DNA of 64,000 nucleotides from Asticcacaulis sp. AC460 (GCF_000495795.1 NZ_AWGD01000004.1:1-64000); one strand, 5' to 3'; positions 17,440 to 26,491 are shown, numbered from the stretch's first letter. The notes: a model not told the origin generated them from the sequence alone. Program-made: numbers and translations.

Positions 17440-17557
17440 AAAATGATTCAGGCTGAGTCGAAAAGGGCTGGTTTCGAGAACCGGAGCGGAGCGTACTCAA
17501 GTACGTGAGCACCGGAAGCGCAGAAAACGGCCCTTTGCAGACCAGCGTCAATCATTT
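17440..17557. repeat. 118-bp imperfect palindrome
   Basis: A long imperfect inverted repeat is centred on CGTAC-TCAA-GTACG near 17500. Its arms run from aaaatgatt (17440) to aatcattt (ending 17557) and include paired blocks such as aaaagggc/gcccttt and gaaccggagcgga/accggaagcgc. It ends one base before the stop of the trypsin-like protease gene. It has the form of an extragenic palindrome family and may act as the transcript end. Confidence 0.7.
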
Positions 17558-17558
17558 C

Positions 17559-19331
17559 TCACCCGGCCTTCTTGGTACAACGCCACACTGTATGACTCTC
17601 AGGAGGCATGGTCAGAACCGTCATGGACAGGGTACGCACCTTGGCCAGGTTGTCCGCCAGCTGCGCCGTCTTGCCCGGGTCGGTCTTGGTGACACACCGC
17701 AACGACCCCAGGGCCGCGCGCTGCGCCAGATAGCTGCGGTAGGTCTCGGCCTCCAGACGGTATTCGCGGCGTTCGAACGTCGTACCGTCCGACGACAGCG
17801 AGATCCGCGCGGCAATCGGGCTGCTGTCGCTGACCATATAGCGGACCAGGCTGCCGTCGTCCTGGCGCTCATAGGCCGTCTTTCCGTTGACGCAGGCATG
17901 CAGGGCGTCGAATTCGAAATCGATCGGGCCGGCGTCCTTCAGCATCTGCGACGAGGCGCTCTTGTCGACCTGGCACACCATCTGGATCACGCCCTGGGCA
18001 GCCACGGTTGCCGATGCCTTGGCGGGCGCCAGACGCTTGGCCATTTCGCTGTAATTGACCAGGAAGGCGATAATCACCACCACCACCATGACGCCCAGCG
18101 CGATCCAACCCCACGGAATCGGATGTTTGACCGGCGCCTTGGCAACCGGCGCCGGCTTCACGGGCTTTACCTTCTCGACCTTGGCCGGCTTGGCTTTTTC
18201 CGGCACAGGCTCGGACCACGCCGTCGGCGCTTCCGGTTCCTTGTGATGGCTCTCGGCACGGTGACGCATTTCCCGCCGCACGATCAGGCCGATCAGCACC
18301 AGAACCAGCAGCGACAGCACCACCATGGCGCCCAGTTGCAGCCGCTCCATCAACGCCCGGTCAGCCTCGGCCTTGCGCTGTTCGCCCAGGCGCTCTTCCT
18401 GCGCGGCCGAGGCCTTGGCCAGGGCGCGCGTCAGGGCGTCGTCCTTGACGATCTCGTCCTCGCTCTTGGCATAGCAGGGCGACGAAGTCGTCTGGGGCTT
18501 CACATCGGCAGAATTCAGGAAGGTGTTCAGCGCCGACACGTGGGTGGCCACGAACTGGCCGGCCGCCACGTCCAGATCACCGCCGGCCGACAGGGTCGAC
18601 GGCGCCGTCCAGGTGTTGACGCCGACCACCTGGCCGCATTCGTTCAACAGAGGTCCGCCGGAATTGCCGTGATTGATCGGCGCCGTATGGAACAGGGTGT
18701 CGACCCGCGCACCGTCGGGATTGGTGCTGGCGAACAGGGCGATGGACCCTTGCGTGACATAGGCATCGGCCGGTTCCAACAGGGCGGTGCCCGACCGGTT
18801 CAGGAGGTGGTCGGTAATGTCGGGATAGCCCATCGAGACGACGCGCTCGTTCTTGTACGGCGTCAGATACAGCTTGATGGGCGGAATTTTCAGGCCCGGT
18901 GCCTGTAACAGGGCCAGGTCGCCTTCGATCCAGTGCTTGACCAGTTGGACCGGCTGATAGGCGGCGCCGGAATCCTTATGCGGCACGATATAGATGTCGG
19001 CCGACGACGCTTCGGGCGGGACCTCGACGACGTGGAAGTTGGTGACAATATAGCCGGGCGCGACGACAAAGCCCGAGCCCATGCCGACGGTGTCCAGCGG
19101 CTGGCCACCGAAACCGCGATAGATGACCAGGACGCGGACAACCGCCTGTTCCGAGGTCTTCAGCGCCTTGGTGGAATTGACCGGCGCCAGGTCGGGATCG
19201 ATGCTGAGCGCGGCGGCGGCTTCGGCGCTGCTCTGGGCCATGACCGGGCCAGTCATCAGACATGACAGGACCATGGCTGCGGCCATGATCGCGCCCGCGC
19301 TGAACCTCAGTCCGCCCAATCGAAAAGCCAA
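17559..19331 (-). CDS. Membrane-anchored trypsin-like serine protease
   Basis: A 590-residue protein. The start is probably TTG at 19331 (AGGG about 9 bp before), giving a signal peptide ending VMAQ. Residues 60-275 are an S1C/HtrA-like protease with His100 (TNFHVVE), Asp138 (EGDLALLQ) and Ser224 (NHGNSGGPLL). There is no PDZ domain. A coiled, charged stretch (300-330) leads to a transmembrane helix (332-352), a Lys/Pro/Ala-rich linker, a second helix (407-427) and a 150-residue C-terminal domain I do not recognise. The protease and C-terminal domains should both be periplasmic with the linker in the cytoplasm. Confidence 0.82.
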   Translation of the reverse strand: MAFRLGGLRFSAGAIMAAAMVLSCLMTGPVMAQSSAEAAAALSIDPDLAPVNSTKALKTSEQAVVRVLVIYRGFGGQPLDTVGMGSGFVVAPGYIVTNFHVVEVPPEASSADIYIVPHKDSGAAYQPVQLVKHWIEGDLALLQAPGLKIPPIKLYLTPYKNERVVSMGYPDITDHLLNRSGTALLEPADAYVTQGSIALFASTNPDGARVDTLFHTAPINHGNSGGPLLNECGQVVGVNTWTAPSTLSAGGDLDVAAGQFVATHVSALNTFLNSADVKPQTTSSPCYAKSEDEIVKDDALTRALAKASAAQEERLGEQRKAEADRALMERLQLGAMVVLSLLVLVLIGLIVRREMRHRAESHHKEPEAPTAWSEPVPEKAKPAKVEKVKPVKPAPVAKAPVKHPIPWGWIALGVMVVVVIIAFLVNYSEMAKRLAPAKASATVAAQGVIQMVCQVDKSASSQMLKDAGPIDFEFDALHACVNGKTAYERQDDGSLVRYMVSDSSPIAARISLSSDGTTFERREYRLEAETYRSYLAQRAALGSLRCVTKTDPGKTAQLADNLAKVRTLSMTVLTMPPESHTVWRCTKKAG

Positions 19332-19541
19332 CGCATTACCCTGTATGAAGACGGCGCACGTTTTTGTGATAAACGTTAATAGCTGGTTTCCGGGGAAAAA
19401 GCATCCCCTGCTGTGTGCAAACGTTTCACTGTGATATTTTGGATCGTATACGCTGTGACGACTTGCGTGCGAACCTTGCCGGCCTTAAGGTTGCGCGCTG
19501 AATTTTGATAGATCGATCAGTTTTTGCGAAGGACAAAGGAC

Positions 19542-20489
19542 ATGCCCGACTCCGCGCCCGTTTCCGCCATCCCGCCCGTGCCTTTGGCGCTGTATGATTC
19601 GGATTTCGACGCCTTTTCGGCCCGGCTGGGCGCGGCGTTCGAACGTTATGGCTTTGCGGTCCTGGGCGATCACGGCATCGATCCGGCGCTGTTGAAGCGG
19701 GTCGATGTGGCGACCAAGGCTTTCTTTGCCCTGCCGGAAGAGGCGAAGACGAGCTATCACCGCAAGGGCCAGGGTGGCGCGCGGGGCTACACGCCGTTCG
19801 GCGTCGAGACGGCCAAGGGTTATTCGGCGCACGATCTGAAGGAGTTCTATCACGTCGGCCGGGATCTGCCTGAGGGCCATCCGTATCGCGACCATATGGC
19901 GGACAATATCTGGCCGGAGGTTGAGGATTTCCATGAGGCCACCTATGAGCTGTACACGGCTCTGGACAATCTCGGGAAGAAGGTGCTGCGGGCGATCGCT
20001 GTCTATTTGGACCTGGACCGCGAGTTCTTCACGCCGCTGGTGAAGGATGGCAACAGCGTTTTGCGACTGCTGCACTATCCGCCGGTGAATACGCCGGGCG
20101 AAAGTGTTCGAGCCGGCGCCCATGGCGATATCAATGTCATTACGCTTCTGCTGGGGGCTGAGGAGCCTGGCCTGCAACTTCTCGACCGAGACGGTCAATG
20201 GCTGCCGATCACCCCGCCGGCCAACTGCATCGTGTGCAATATCGGCGACATGCTGTCACGGCTGACCAACGGGTTCCTGCCGTCGACGGTGCACCGTGTG
20301 GTCAATCCGGCGGAGGCGCGTAAGGACTTCTCGCGCTATTCGACGCCGTTCTTCCTGCATTTCGAAAGCCCGTATGTGATCAAGACCCTGCCGAACCGAA
20401 TCTCGGAAGACCATCCGGATCAGTTCCCGGAACCCATAACCGCCCACGAGTTCCTGCAACAGCGCATTCGGGAGATCAAACTGGCCTAG
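19542..20489 (+). CDS. Isopenicillin N synthase-like 2-oxoglutarate/Fe(II) oxygenase
   Basis: A 315-residue oxygenase. The N-terminal DIOX_N part contains YGFAVLGDHGIDPALLKR, and the double-stranded beta-helix part has the Fe ligands in RAGAHGDINVITLL (HxD) and STVHRVVNP (His), with an RYSTPFFLHF segment for the 2-oxoglutarate Arg. The substrate cannot be told from sequence; plant and bacterial relatives hydroxylate small molecules. The ATG at 19542 follows AAAGGAC. It is convergent with the M2 peptidase gene through a strong terminator. Confidence 0.87.
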   Translation: MPDSAPVSAIPPVPLALYDSDFDAFSARLGAAFERYGFAVLGDHGIDPALLKRVDVATKAFFALPEEAKTSYHRKGQGGARGYTPFGVETAKGYSAHDLKEFYHVGRDLPEGHPYRDHMADNIWPEVEDFHEATYELYTALDNLGKKVLRAIAVYLDLDREFFTPLVKDGNSVLRLLHYPPVNTPGESVRAGAHGDINVITLLLGAEEPGLQLLDRDGQWLPITPPANCIVCNIGDMLSRLTNGFLPSTVHRVVNPAEARKDFSRYSTPFFLHFESPYVIKTLPNRISEDHPDQFPEPITAHEFLQQRIREIKLA

Positions 20490-20491
20490 TT

Positions 20492-20617
20492 TCGGGGTCG
20501 AGGGGTCCGCGACCCCTCGCCTTTTCCTTATCCAATAAAAAGCCTCGCCCCCCAAAAGGGCGAGGCTTTTTATTGGATAGAAGAAGATGTGGGGCCTCAG
20601 GCCCCACGCCCCGAAAC
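20492..20617. terminator. Composite bidirectional terminator module (copy 2)
   Basis: The core (20528-20578) is a near-perfect palindrome with a 22-bp stem (tatccaataaaaagcctcgccc and its complement) and runs of A and T on either side, suited to stop both converging transcripts. It is flanked by the hairpins GGGGTC-CGC-GACCCC on the left and GGGGCC-TCA-GGCCCC on the right, like copies at 16387, 47801 and 52731. Confidence 0.85.
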
Positions 20618-20621
20618 TGGG

Positions 20622-22493
20622 TCAGGTTTCCCAACCACACTTCTCACCCTTGTTCTGCTCGGTCAGCCAGGCATCCAGCGGCTTGAAGTACTCGATGATC
20701 GCCGTGGCATCCATCTCGCGCTGACCGGTGAAGGCTTCCAGTGCCTCCGGCCAAGGCTTTGACTGCCCCATCTCCAGCATGGCGTTCAGCTTGGCGCCGA
20801 CCGCGCGCTCGCCATAGATCGAGCAGCGATGCAGCGGCCCCTTCCAGCCGATCTCATCACAGGCCGCGCGCTGGAACTGGAACTGCAGGATGTCGGCCAG
20901 GAAGTAGCGCGTATAGGGCACCCCGGCCGGGATGTGATACTTGGCGCCCGGATCGAAGGCTGTCGACGGCCGTACGCCCGGCGCAGCCAGGCCCTGATAC
21001 TTGCCGATCAGCTGCCACCAGCGCGCATTGTATTCGGCTTCGGTGATCTCGCCGTTATAGACCTCCCACCGCCAGCGGTCGATCATCAGGCCGAACGGCA
21101 GGAAGGCCACCTTCTGCAGCGACATCTTCAGCAGGAACGGGATGTCCTCGGACGAATCCGGCACCTTGTCGAGCAGGCCGATCTGGTTGAGATAGGTCGG
21201 CGTCACCGACGACAGGCCGATGAAATCGCCGATCGCTTCGTGGAAGCCGTCATTGGCGCCGTTCTTGAACAGGAAGGGCTGTTCCTTATAGGCGCGCTGG
21301 TAATAGTTGTGCCCCAGCTCATGGTGGACCGTGTAGAAGTCCTCGCCGTTCACCTGGGTGCACATCTTGACGCGGATATCATCGCGGTTGTCGATGTCCC
21401 AGGCCGAGGCGTGACACACCACTTCACGATCGCGCGGCCGGGTGATCTGCGACCGCTCCCAGAAGGTCTGCGGCAAGGCTTCCAGCCCGATCGAGGTGTA
21501 GAAGTTCTCGCCGGTCTTCACCATCTTGACCGCGTCGTACTTCTTGGCGACCAGAAGCTTGTCCAGGCTGTAGCTGGTCTTGATGGTTTTCGGCGCCACC
21601 ACGTCATAGATGTTGGTCCAGTCCTGGGCCCACATATTGCCCAACAGGTCGGCCCGTATCGGCCCGAACTTCGGCTGGACGCCATCGCCGTACTTTTCGT
21701 TCAGCTTGCGCCGGACATAACAATGCAGGTTGACATAGAAAGGCTTGACCTGGGCGTAGAGACGGTCGGTCTCGGCCGCGAAGGCATCCGGCGACATGTC
21801 ATAGCCCGACCGCCACAGGGCGCCCGTGTCGTCGAAGCCCAGCCCCTTGGCGCCGTCATTGGACAACTGAGCCAGCTTGGCATAGTCCGACCGCATCGGC
21901 GTGGCTATGCTCATCCAGCCTTCCCACATGGCGCGCAAGGTCGCCGGATCGCGCGACGTCGCCATCAGGTTGGACGCCTCGGTCAGGTTATAGGTCTTGC
22001 CCTTCCAGGTGAACTTGCCGGTCGAATAGGTGCTCTGCAACCGCGCCGATACGCCGGCCACCGCTTCGGCCGCGCCCGGCGTATTGGCCGCCGGCAGCGG
22101 CTGATACACCCGCAGCAGGTCCAGCTTGCGCCGTGTCGCGGCATCGGCATTGACGCCGTTGAAGCGCGCCGTATCGGTGGCGTAACCGACCATGGCCTCG
22201 GTCATGGCGGCATCGGACTTGGTGCGAACCCACTCGGTATCGTGGATAATATAGGTTTCGGCCGCCCAGGCAGCATGGTTCTGATATTCGCTTAGGTCGG
22301 CCAGCTTAACCTCGGCGCCCTCGACAAAGGCCTTGGCCTCTTGCGGCGTCGGGCCGGAGGCGGTTTCGACCGGCGGCGGCACATCGGCCGGAACTTCCGC
22401 GGGAACCTCGGCAACCGGATCCATTGGGGTCGAGGTGGTGGCGCAGGCGGTAAGCAGCAAAAGGCTTACCGTGGACAGGAGCAGACGCTTCAT
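20622..22493 (-). CDS. M2 family zinc metallopeptidase (ACE-like) lipoprotein
   Basis: A peptidyl-dipeptidase related to angiotensin-converting enzyme. The 623 residues start with a lipoprotein signal (LLLLTAC, Cys17) and a Pro/Val/Glu linker, so it sits in the periplasm attached to a membrane. The zinc site is HELGH at 391-395 with the third ligand Glu in GFHEAIGDFIGLS about 24 residues on. Other family segments are MWAQDWTNIYD and GVPYTRYFLADILQFQFQRA. It is complete and probably active, with a role in peptide use or turnover. Confidence 0.92.
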   Translation of the reverse strand: MKRLLLSTVSLLLLTACATTSTPMDPVAEVPAEVPADVPPPVETASGPTPQEAKAFVEGAEVKLADLSEYQNHAAWAAETYIIHDTEWVRTKSDAAMTEAMVGYATDTARFNGVNADAATRRKLDLLRVYQPLPAANTPGAAEAVAGVSARLQSTYSTGKFTWKGKTYNLTEASNLMATSRDPATLRAMWEGWMSIATPMRSDYAKLAQLSNDGAKGLGFDDTGALWRSGYDMSPDAFAAETDRLYAQVKPFYVNLHCYVRRKLNEKYGDGVQPKFGPIRADLLGNMWAQDWTNIYDVVAPKTIKTSYSLDKLLVAKKYDAVKMVKTGENFYTSIGLEALPQTFWERSQITRPRDREVVCHASAWDIDNRDDIRVKMCTQVNGEDFYTVHHELGHNYYQRAYKEQPFLFKNGANDGFHEAIGDFIGLSSVTPTYLNQIGLLDKVPDSSEDIPFLLKMSLQKVAFLPFGLMIDRWRWEVYNGEITEAEYNARWWQLIGKYQGLAAPGVRPSTAFDPGAKYHIPAGVPYTRYFLADILQFQFQRAACDEIGWKGPLHRCSIYGERAVGAKLNAMLEMGQSKPWPEALEAFTGQREMDATAIIEYFKPLDAWLTEQNKGEKCGWET

Positions 22494-22602
22494 GACAGCC
22501 TCCCAGGCAGTTTGATGCCCGAGGGAAGGCTATTTCAGGTAAGGCGTCAAGAGCGAAGAGAGGTCCGGTATCGGCAACCCGCCAGGTCAGGGCGCAGCAG
22601 CG

Positions 22603-23181
22603 TCATCCCAAGCCCTTAAGCGTTTCGATCCAACCAAGACGACCGCCCGTGAAGGCGAAGTAGCCCAGCACCAGCCCGACCACCATGAGCTTGAAGCCGA
22701 TCAGGCGCATCAGTATTTGCGCTCCAAGCTGTTTCTCGACATCGAACACCGCCCAGGCACCCTTTGAAAAGCGGTTGGGATCACCGACAAAGCGCAGGCG
22801 TCCGATTTGCCTCAGCCGCCGGGCCCGGAAAATCTGCAATCCGCCGCCGACCACCAGGAACCAGACCAGAGCGCCAAGCATAACCGTTGTCAGGATGGCA
22901 CCATGGGGAGAGCCGGGAAAAAGGCAGCCCAAGATATACAGAAGGCAAACTAGACTCATCGAAAGCGCGACCGTCTTCTGGACGCCTTGCGTTACCACGT
23001 CGCGGGTAGGCAGGAAAACGCGGTCGGCCTCATCCTGGGTCAGGCCCAGCCGTTCGATAAACCGGGCCTTCTGACGTTTCCAGTTCATCGGCCAATTGGC
23101 CCAGACGGTCGTCAGCAAAAACAGTCCTGCCACCATCAGGCCGATAGGATGCGCCCTGAAAGCCGAAAGAATTATGTCCAT
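22603..23181 (-). CDS. Hypothetical integral membrane protein
   Basis: A 192-residue protein of no recognised family. It shows four hydrophobic segments: about 12-30 (IGLMVAGLFLLTTVWAN), 70-90 (VALSMSLVCLLYILGCLF), 94-113 (AILTTVMLGALVWFLVVGGG) and 160-180 (LIGFKLMVVGLVLGYFAF). A soluble loop of about 40 residues carries the charged sequence RLRQIGRLRFVGDPNRFSKG. The ATG at 23181 follows GGGGGAG. It lies 22 bp after mtgA on the same strand and is probably cotranscribed. Confidence 0.7.
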   Translation of the reverse strand: MDIILSAFRAHPIGLMVAGLFLLTTVWANWPMNWKRQKARFIERLGLTQDEADRVFLPTRDVVTQGVQKTVALSMSLVCLLYILGCLFPGSPHGAILTTVMLGALVWFLVVGGGLQIFRARRLRQIGRLRFVGDPNRFSKGAWAVFDVEKQLGAQILMRLIGFKLMVVGLVLGYFAFTGGRLGWIETLKGLG

Positions 23182-23203
23182 TGTCTCCCCCCTCTTCTGA
23201 AAC

Positions 23204-24112
23204 CTACTCCGCCGCGCAGATATCGATGCCGCCATTCTGGAAGGTCCGCGCCGCCGCCTGGATCTTACCCGAGCGCTTCTGGACATATTTGCCCGACCTG
23301 GCCGCCTTCCACTTGCGCGGGCTGGGCAGGATGGCCGCCAGCCGCGCGGCTTCCGCCCGCGTCAGGTTCTTGGCCGACTTGCCGAACCAATAGCGCGATG
23401 CCGATTCGGCGCCGTAGACACCCGGTCCCCATTCAACGCTGTTGAGATAGACTTCGAGAATCCGGTCCTTGGGCCACATCACCTCGATCAGGCCGGTGTA
23501 ATAGACCTCAAAACCCTTGCGCACCCATGATCGCGACGGCCACAGGAAGACATTCTTGGCGGTCTGCTGCGAAATGGTCGAGGCGCCGCGCTTCTTTTTG
23601 TGCGTGGCGTTGTACTTCTGCGCTTTCTCGATCGCTTCGAAGTCGAAACCGTCGTGGGTGCAGAACTTGGCATCCTCGGCGGCGACCACGGCCATCTTCA
23701 GATTTGGACTGATATCGCGCGCCGACACCCAGCGGTGATCCAGACCCTCGCCTTCCGCCAGGCGCTGCAGCATCAGAATGGTCACCGGCACCGGCACGAA
23801 ACGATGCACCGCCACCGACAAGATAGAGAAGGTGAAGAAGCCCACGACGACATACAGCGCCCAGCGCAGGACGGGGTTCAGCCTGTCGGGCTTGCGCGGC
23901 GGGACCGCAACAGACTCCGGCTTAGGGGCTTCGGGTTCGGGCTCAGCGACAGGTTCAGGCGCCGGCTCAGCCTCATCAGACGTAAAGGCGTGGGAGTTCT
24001 TTTCGTGACTTTTACCGGCCTCATCGCCGGACTGATCGTACATGATGTCGGGCGACAGGCCTTCGGCGCCATCTTCACCTTGGCCGGTTTCGTCGTCCTT
24101 GTTGTCGCTCAT
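23204..24112 (-). CDS. mtgA: Monofunctional peptidoglycan glycosyltransferase
   Basis: Polymerises lipid II glycan strands at the outer face of the inner membrane. The 302 residues have an unusually long acidic/proline N-terminal cytoplasmic tail (about 80 residues, rich in PEPE), one transmembrane helix (LRWALYVVVGFFTFSILSV) and a GT51 domain with the catalytic Glu in VAAEDAKFCTHDGFD, then GASTISQQTAKNVFLW, and EVYLNSVEWGPGVYGAE. There is no transpeptidase domain, which fits MtgA. Confidence 0.92.
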   Translation of the reverse strand: MSDNKDDETGQGEDGAEGLSPDIMYDQSGDEAGKSHEKNSHAFTSDEAEPAPEPVAEPEPEAPKPESVAVPPRKPDRLNPVLRWALYVVVGFFTFSILSVAVHRFVPVPVTILMLQRLAEGEGLDHRWVSARDISPNLKMAVVAAEDAKFCTHDGFDFEAIEKAQKYNATHKKKRGASTISQQTAKNVFLWPSRSWVRKGFEVYYTGLIEVMWPKDRILEVYLNSVEWGPGVYGAESASRYWFGKSAKNLTRAEAARLAAILPSPRKWKAARSGKYVQKRSGKIQAAARTFQNGGIDICAAE

Positions 24113-24135
24113 CTACCAACGCCCCCACAGCGCGC

Positions 24136-25125
24136 CTATTCACTACCTTCGTAGATATAGACGAAACCATCCTCATCGCCAAATACCAATCGGTTGGCCT
24201 CATTGGACATGCTGAGCGCGGTGATCGCCCCACCTTTTTCTGCCTTCACCCAGTCGATACCGGTCGACTGCAGTTCCGCGATCCATACCCGGCCATCGTC
24301 CAGCCCGGCCGCCAGTAACGGATCTTCGGCCGCGCCGGAGACCACGGTGACCATGGCGCCTTCCTGGGGATTGATCTCGGAGGCCTCCTCGCCCATCGGC
24401 CCGTTGGCGCGCAGGAAGGGCCAGACTACCGCGCCATTGGCGCCCGAGGTAGCCAGCAGCTTGCCCTTGGCGAAGAAGTCGAGCGACTTGATCTTGGCCG
24501 GATAACCGCCCATGCGCATGTCTTTCGAATCCTTCAGCCGCCAGCCGTGCAGGGCATTTTCCTGCATGGCGGTGATGATGAAATCCCCGGCGGGCTGGAT
24601 GGCGACGGCGGTGTGCGAGCCGGCCCAATACAGTTTTTGCGGCTTCTGCTCGGCGATGCGCGAAAACCAGACATTCACGCCGTTATAGGTCGCGCAATAG
24701 AGCTTGCGGCCCTTCGGATCGAAGGCCAAGCCCGACACGCTGTGATCGTGGGTAAAAACGCGCTGGGCCTTGCTGAGCAGGTCCAGGACATGGACCTTCT
24801 TGGCGGCGGCATAGGCGATGGTCTGGCCTTCGGATGCAGCTGCGATCGAGTCGATCCAGGCGCCCTTGTGCGCCGCCAGCTCGATCGGACCGGAATCCTT
24901 GGTGGTCCAGACAACCCGGCCGTCGTCTCCGCCGGTGATGATACCGAGCCCGGTCGGGTGGATCACAGCGGCCAGGATGCCGGCATTGGGGTGGGATTCG
25001 AACTCGGCGTCGAGATCGGGGAAAATCACCCGGCCGTCGGCCAGGGCGACGATCGGTTCATCGAGCGCGTCGAACAGCGCGGAAACGACGTAAGAGTCGA
25101 AGGACTTGGAATAGGCAATGGTCAT
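24136..25125 (-). CDS. WD40 repeat protein
   Basis: A 329-residue protein made of WD40-like blades, for example VLDLLSKAQRVFTHDHSVSG, LAFDPKGRKLYCATYNGVNVW and KSLDFFAKGKLLATSGANGAVVWPF. There is no signal peptide, so a cytoplasmic beta-propeller is expected. It lies downstream of the CobW-type GTPase gene, separated by a repeat element; the two families are often neighbours, hinting at shared metal-related work. No catalytic residues are suggested. Confidence 0.8.
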   Translation of the reverse strand: MTIAYSKSFDSYVVSALFDALDEPIVALADGRVIFPDLDAEFESHPNAGILAAVIHPTGLGIITGGDDGRVVWTTKDSGPIELAAHKGAWIDSIAAASEGQTIAYAAAKKVHVLDLLSKAQRVFTHDHSVSGLAFDPKGRKLYCATYNGVNVWFSRIAEQKPQKLYWAGSHTAVAIQPAGDFIITAMQENALHGWRLKDSKDMRMGGYPAKIKSLDFFAKGKLLATSGANGAVVWPFLRANGPMGEEASEINPQEGAMVTVVSGAAEDPLLAAGLDDGRVWIAELQSTGIDWVKAEKGGAITALSMSNEANRLVFGDEDGFVYIYEGSE

Positions 25126-25173
25126 GGCGGAGGCTTATAGGCACAGAGCAATGGAAGGGAAAGCTGTAAGAAA

Positions 25174-25320
25174 ACCCCTCTCCCCGTTCTTCACGGGGAG
25201 AGGTTAGGGTGAGGGGCATACGGACCGGTCCGACGCTCGATCGTCTTCGGAAGGCCCCTCACCCGATCGCCTTCGTTTCACTCGGCTCTCGTCCTCTCCC
25301 CGTAAACGGGGAGAGGGGAT
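25174..25320. repeat. Dispersed 'CCCCTCTCCCCG' repeat, long form (copy 1)
   Basis: An outer inverted repeat is made of CCCCTCTCCCCGT...ACGGGGAGAGG hairpins at both ends (25176-25203 and about 25292-25318), with GGGTGAGGGGC and GGCCCCTCACCC in the middle. A second long copy is at 37751. The plan is that of a dispersed extragenic element in the gap between the WD40 and CobW genes. Confidence 0.8.
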
Positions 25321-25330
25321 TCTGACGGCG

Positions 25331-26491
25331 TTACTGCACCACGCAGGCGTCAAACCCGGCCTTCAGAGCGGCCTGATCGAGATGCCTGCCGATAAACACA
25401 GCCCGTGACAGGCGCTTCTCGCCGTCTCGCCATGGCTGCTGCAACTCACCTTCCAGGATCATGTGCACCGCCTGGAAGACCAGACGCTTCGGCTCGCCGG
25501 CAACATTCAGAATGCCCTTGGCACGCAGGATGTCCTGGCCCTGCTCAGCCAGCAGCTTGTCCAGCCACTGGGTGAACTTGACGCCATCGACCGGCTTTTC
25601 CGAGCTCAGCGATACACTCTTGATCTCTTCGTCGTGGATCGGATTGATCGTGTGGCTGCAATGCTCGTCATGAACGTGTCCGACTTCACCGTGGGCCGGA
25701 TTATCATGGTGATGATGGTGATGATGATCGTGCCCGCAGTGCTCATCATGGACGTGACCGGGCTCGCCGTGAGCCGGGTTATCATGATAATGCCCGTGAT
25801 CATGGTCATGATCATGGTGGTGATGATCATGGTGATGGTCGTGATTATCGACCTGTTCCATCTTGCTGAGATCGAACCGATGCTGGTTCAGCAGCGTCTT
25901 GATCGGCACATCCGACCGATGCGCACGTTGAATCGTCGCCAGCGGGTTCAACCCCTTCAACCGCGCCTCGATCTCATCCAATTGCTCCGGCGAAACCAGG
26001 TCGGTCTTGTTCAGGATAATATGGTCGGCAAAGGCCACCTGTTCCTTGGCTTCGCGGCCGTCCTTCAGCGCCTGCTCGAAGTGGCGGGCATCGACCAGGG
26101 TGGTCACCGAGTCGAGATAGGTCTTGGCCTTGATCTCCTCATCGACGAAGAAGGTCTGGGCGACCGGGCCCGGATCGGCCAGGCCGGTGGTTTCGACGAT
26201 GATGGCGTCGAACTTGCCCTTGCGCTTCATCAGCCCCGACAGGATGCGGATCAGATCGCCGCGGACGGTGCAGCAGACGCAGCCGTTGTTCATCTCGAAG
26301 ACTTCTTCATCGGCCCCGACGATCAGGTCGTTGTCGATGCCGATCTCGCCGAACTCATTGACGATGACGGCGTATTTCTGGCCGTGGTTCTCGGTCAGGA
26401 TGCGGTTCAGCAAGGTGGTCTTGCCGGCGCCGAGATAACCGGTCAGCACGGTGACGGGAGTCTTGGTCGATGAAGGGGCGCTGTCGGGCAT
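25331..26491 (-). CDS. CobW/ZNG-type G3E GTPase with His-rich module
   Basis: A metal-inserting GTPase of 386 residues. The P-loop is GYLGAGKTTLL (18-28), the metal motif CVCC is at 71-74 (GCVCCTVRGDL), and NKTDLV is the G4 motif. Residues 217-286 are extremely His-rich and contain a duplicated 19-residue unit beginning HDNPAHGE (236-254 and 262-280), expected to bind zinc or a similar metal. A CobW C-terminal domain follows (KGILNVAGEPKRLVFQAVH). It is likely a zinc chaperone; cobalt cannot be excluded. The upstream gene is on the same strand, 61 bp away. Confidence 0.9.
   Translation of the reverse strand: MPDSAPSSTKTPVTVLTGYLGAGKTTLLNRILTENHGQKYAVIVNEFGEIGIDNDLIVGADEEVFEMNNGCVCCTVRGDLIRILSGLMKRKGKFDAIIVETTGLADPGPVAQTFFVDEEIKAKTYLDSVTTLVDARHFEQALKDGREAKEQVAFADHIILNKTDLVSPEQLDEIEARLKGLNPLATIQRAHRSDVPIKTLLNQHRFDLSKMEQVDNHDHHHDHHHHDHDHDHGHYHDNPAHGEPGHVHDEHCGHDHHHHHHHDNPAHGEVGHVHDEHCSHTINPIHDEEIKSVSLSSEKPVDGVKFTQWLDKLLAEQGQDILRAKGILNVAGEPKRLVFQAVHMILEGELQQPWRDGEKRLSRAVFIGRHLDQAALKAGFDACVVQ

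Noticed and set aside
25463-26473. Long plus-strand frame opposite the CobW-type gene
   Set aside because: It is a mirror of a high-GC, His-codon-rich gene; the opposite strand has clear G3E motifs.
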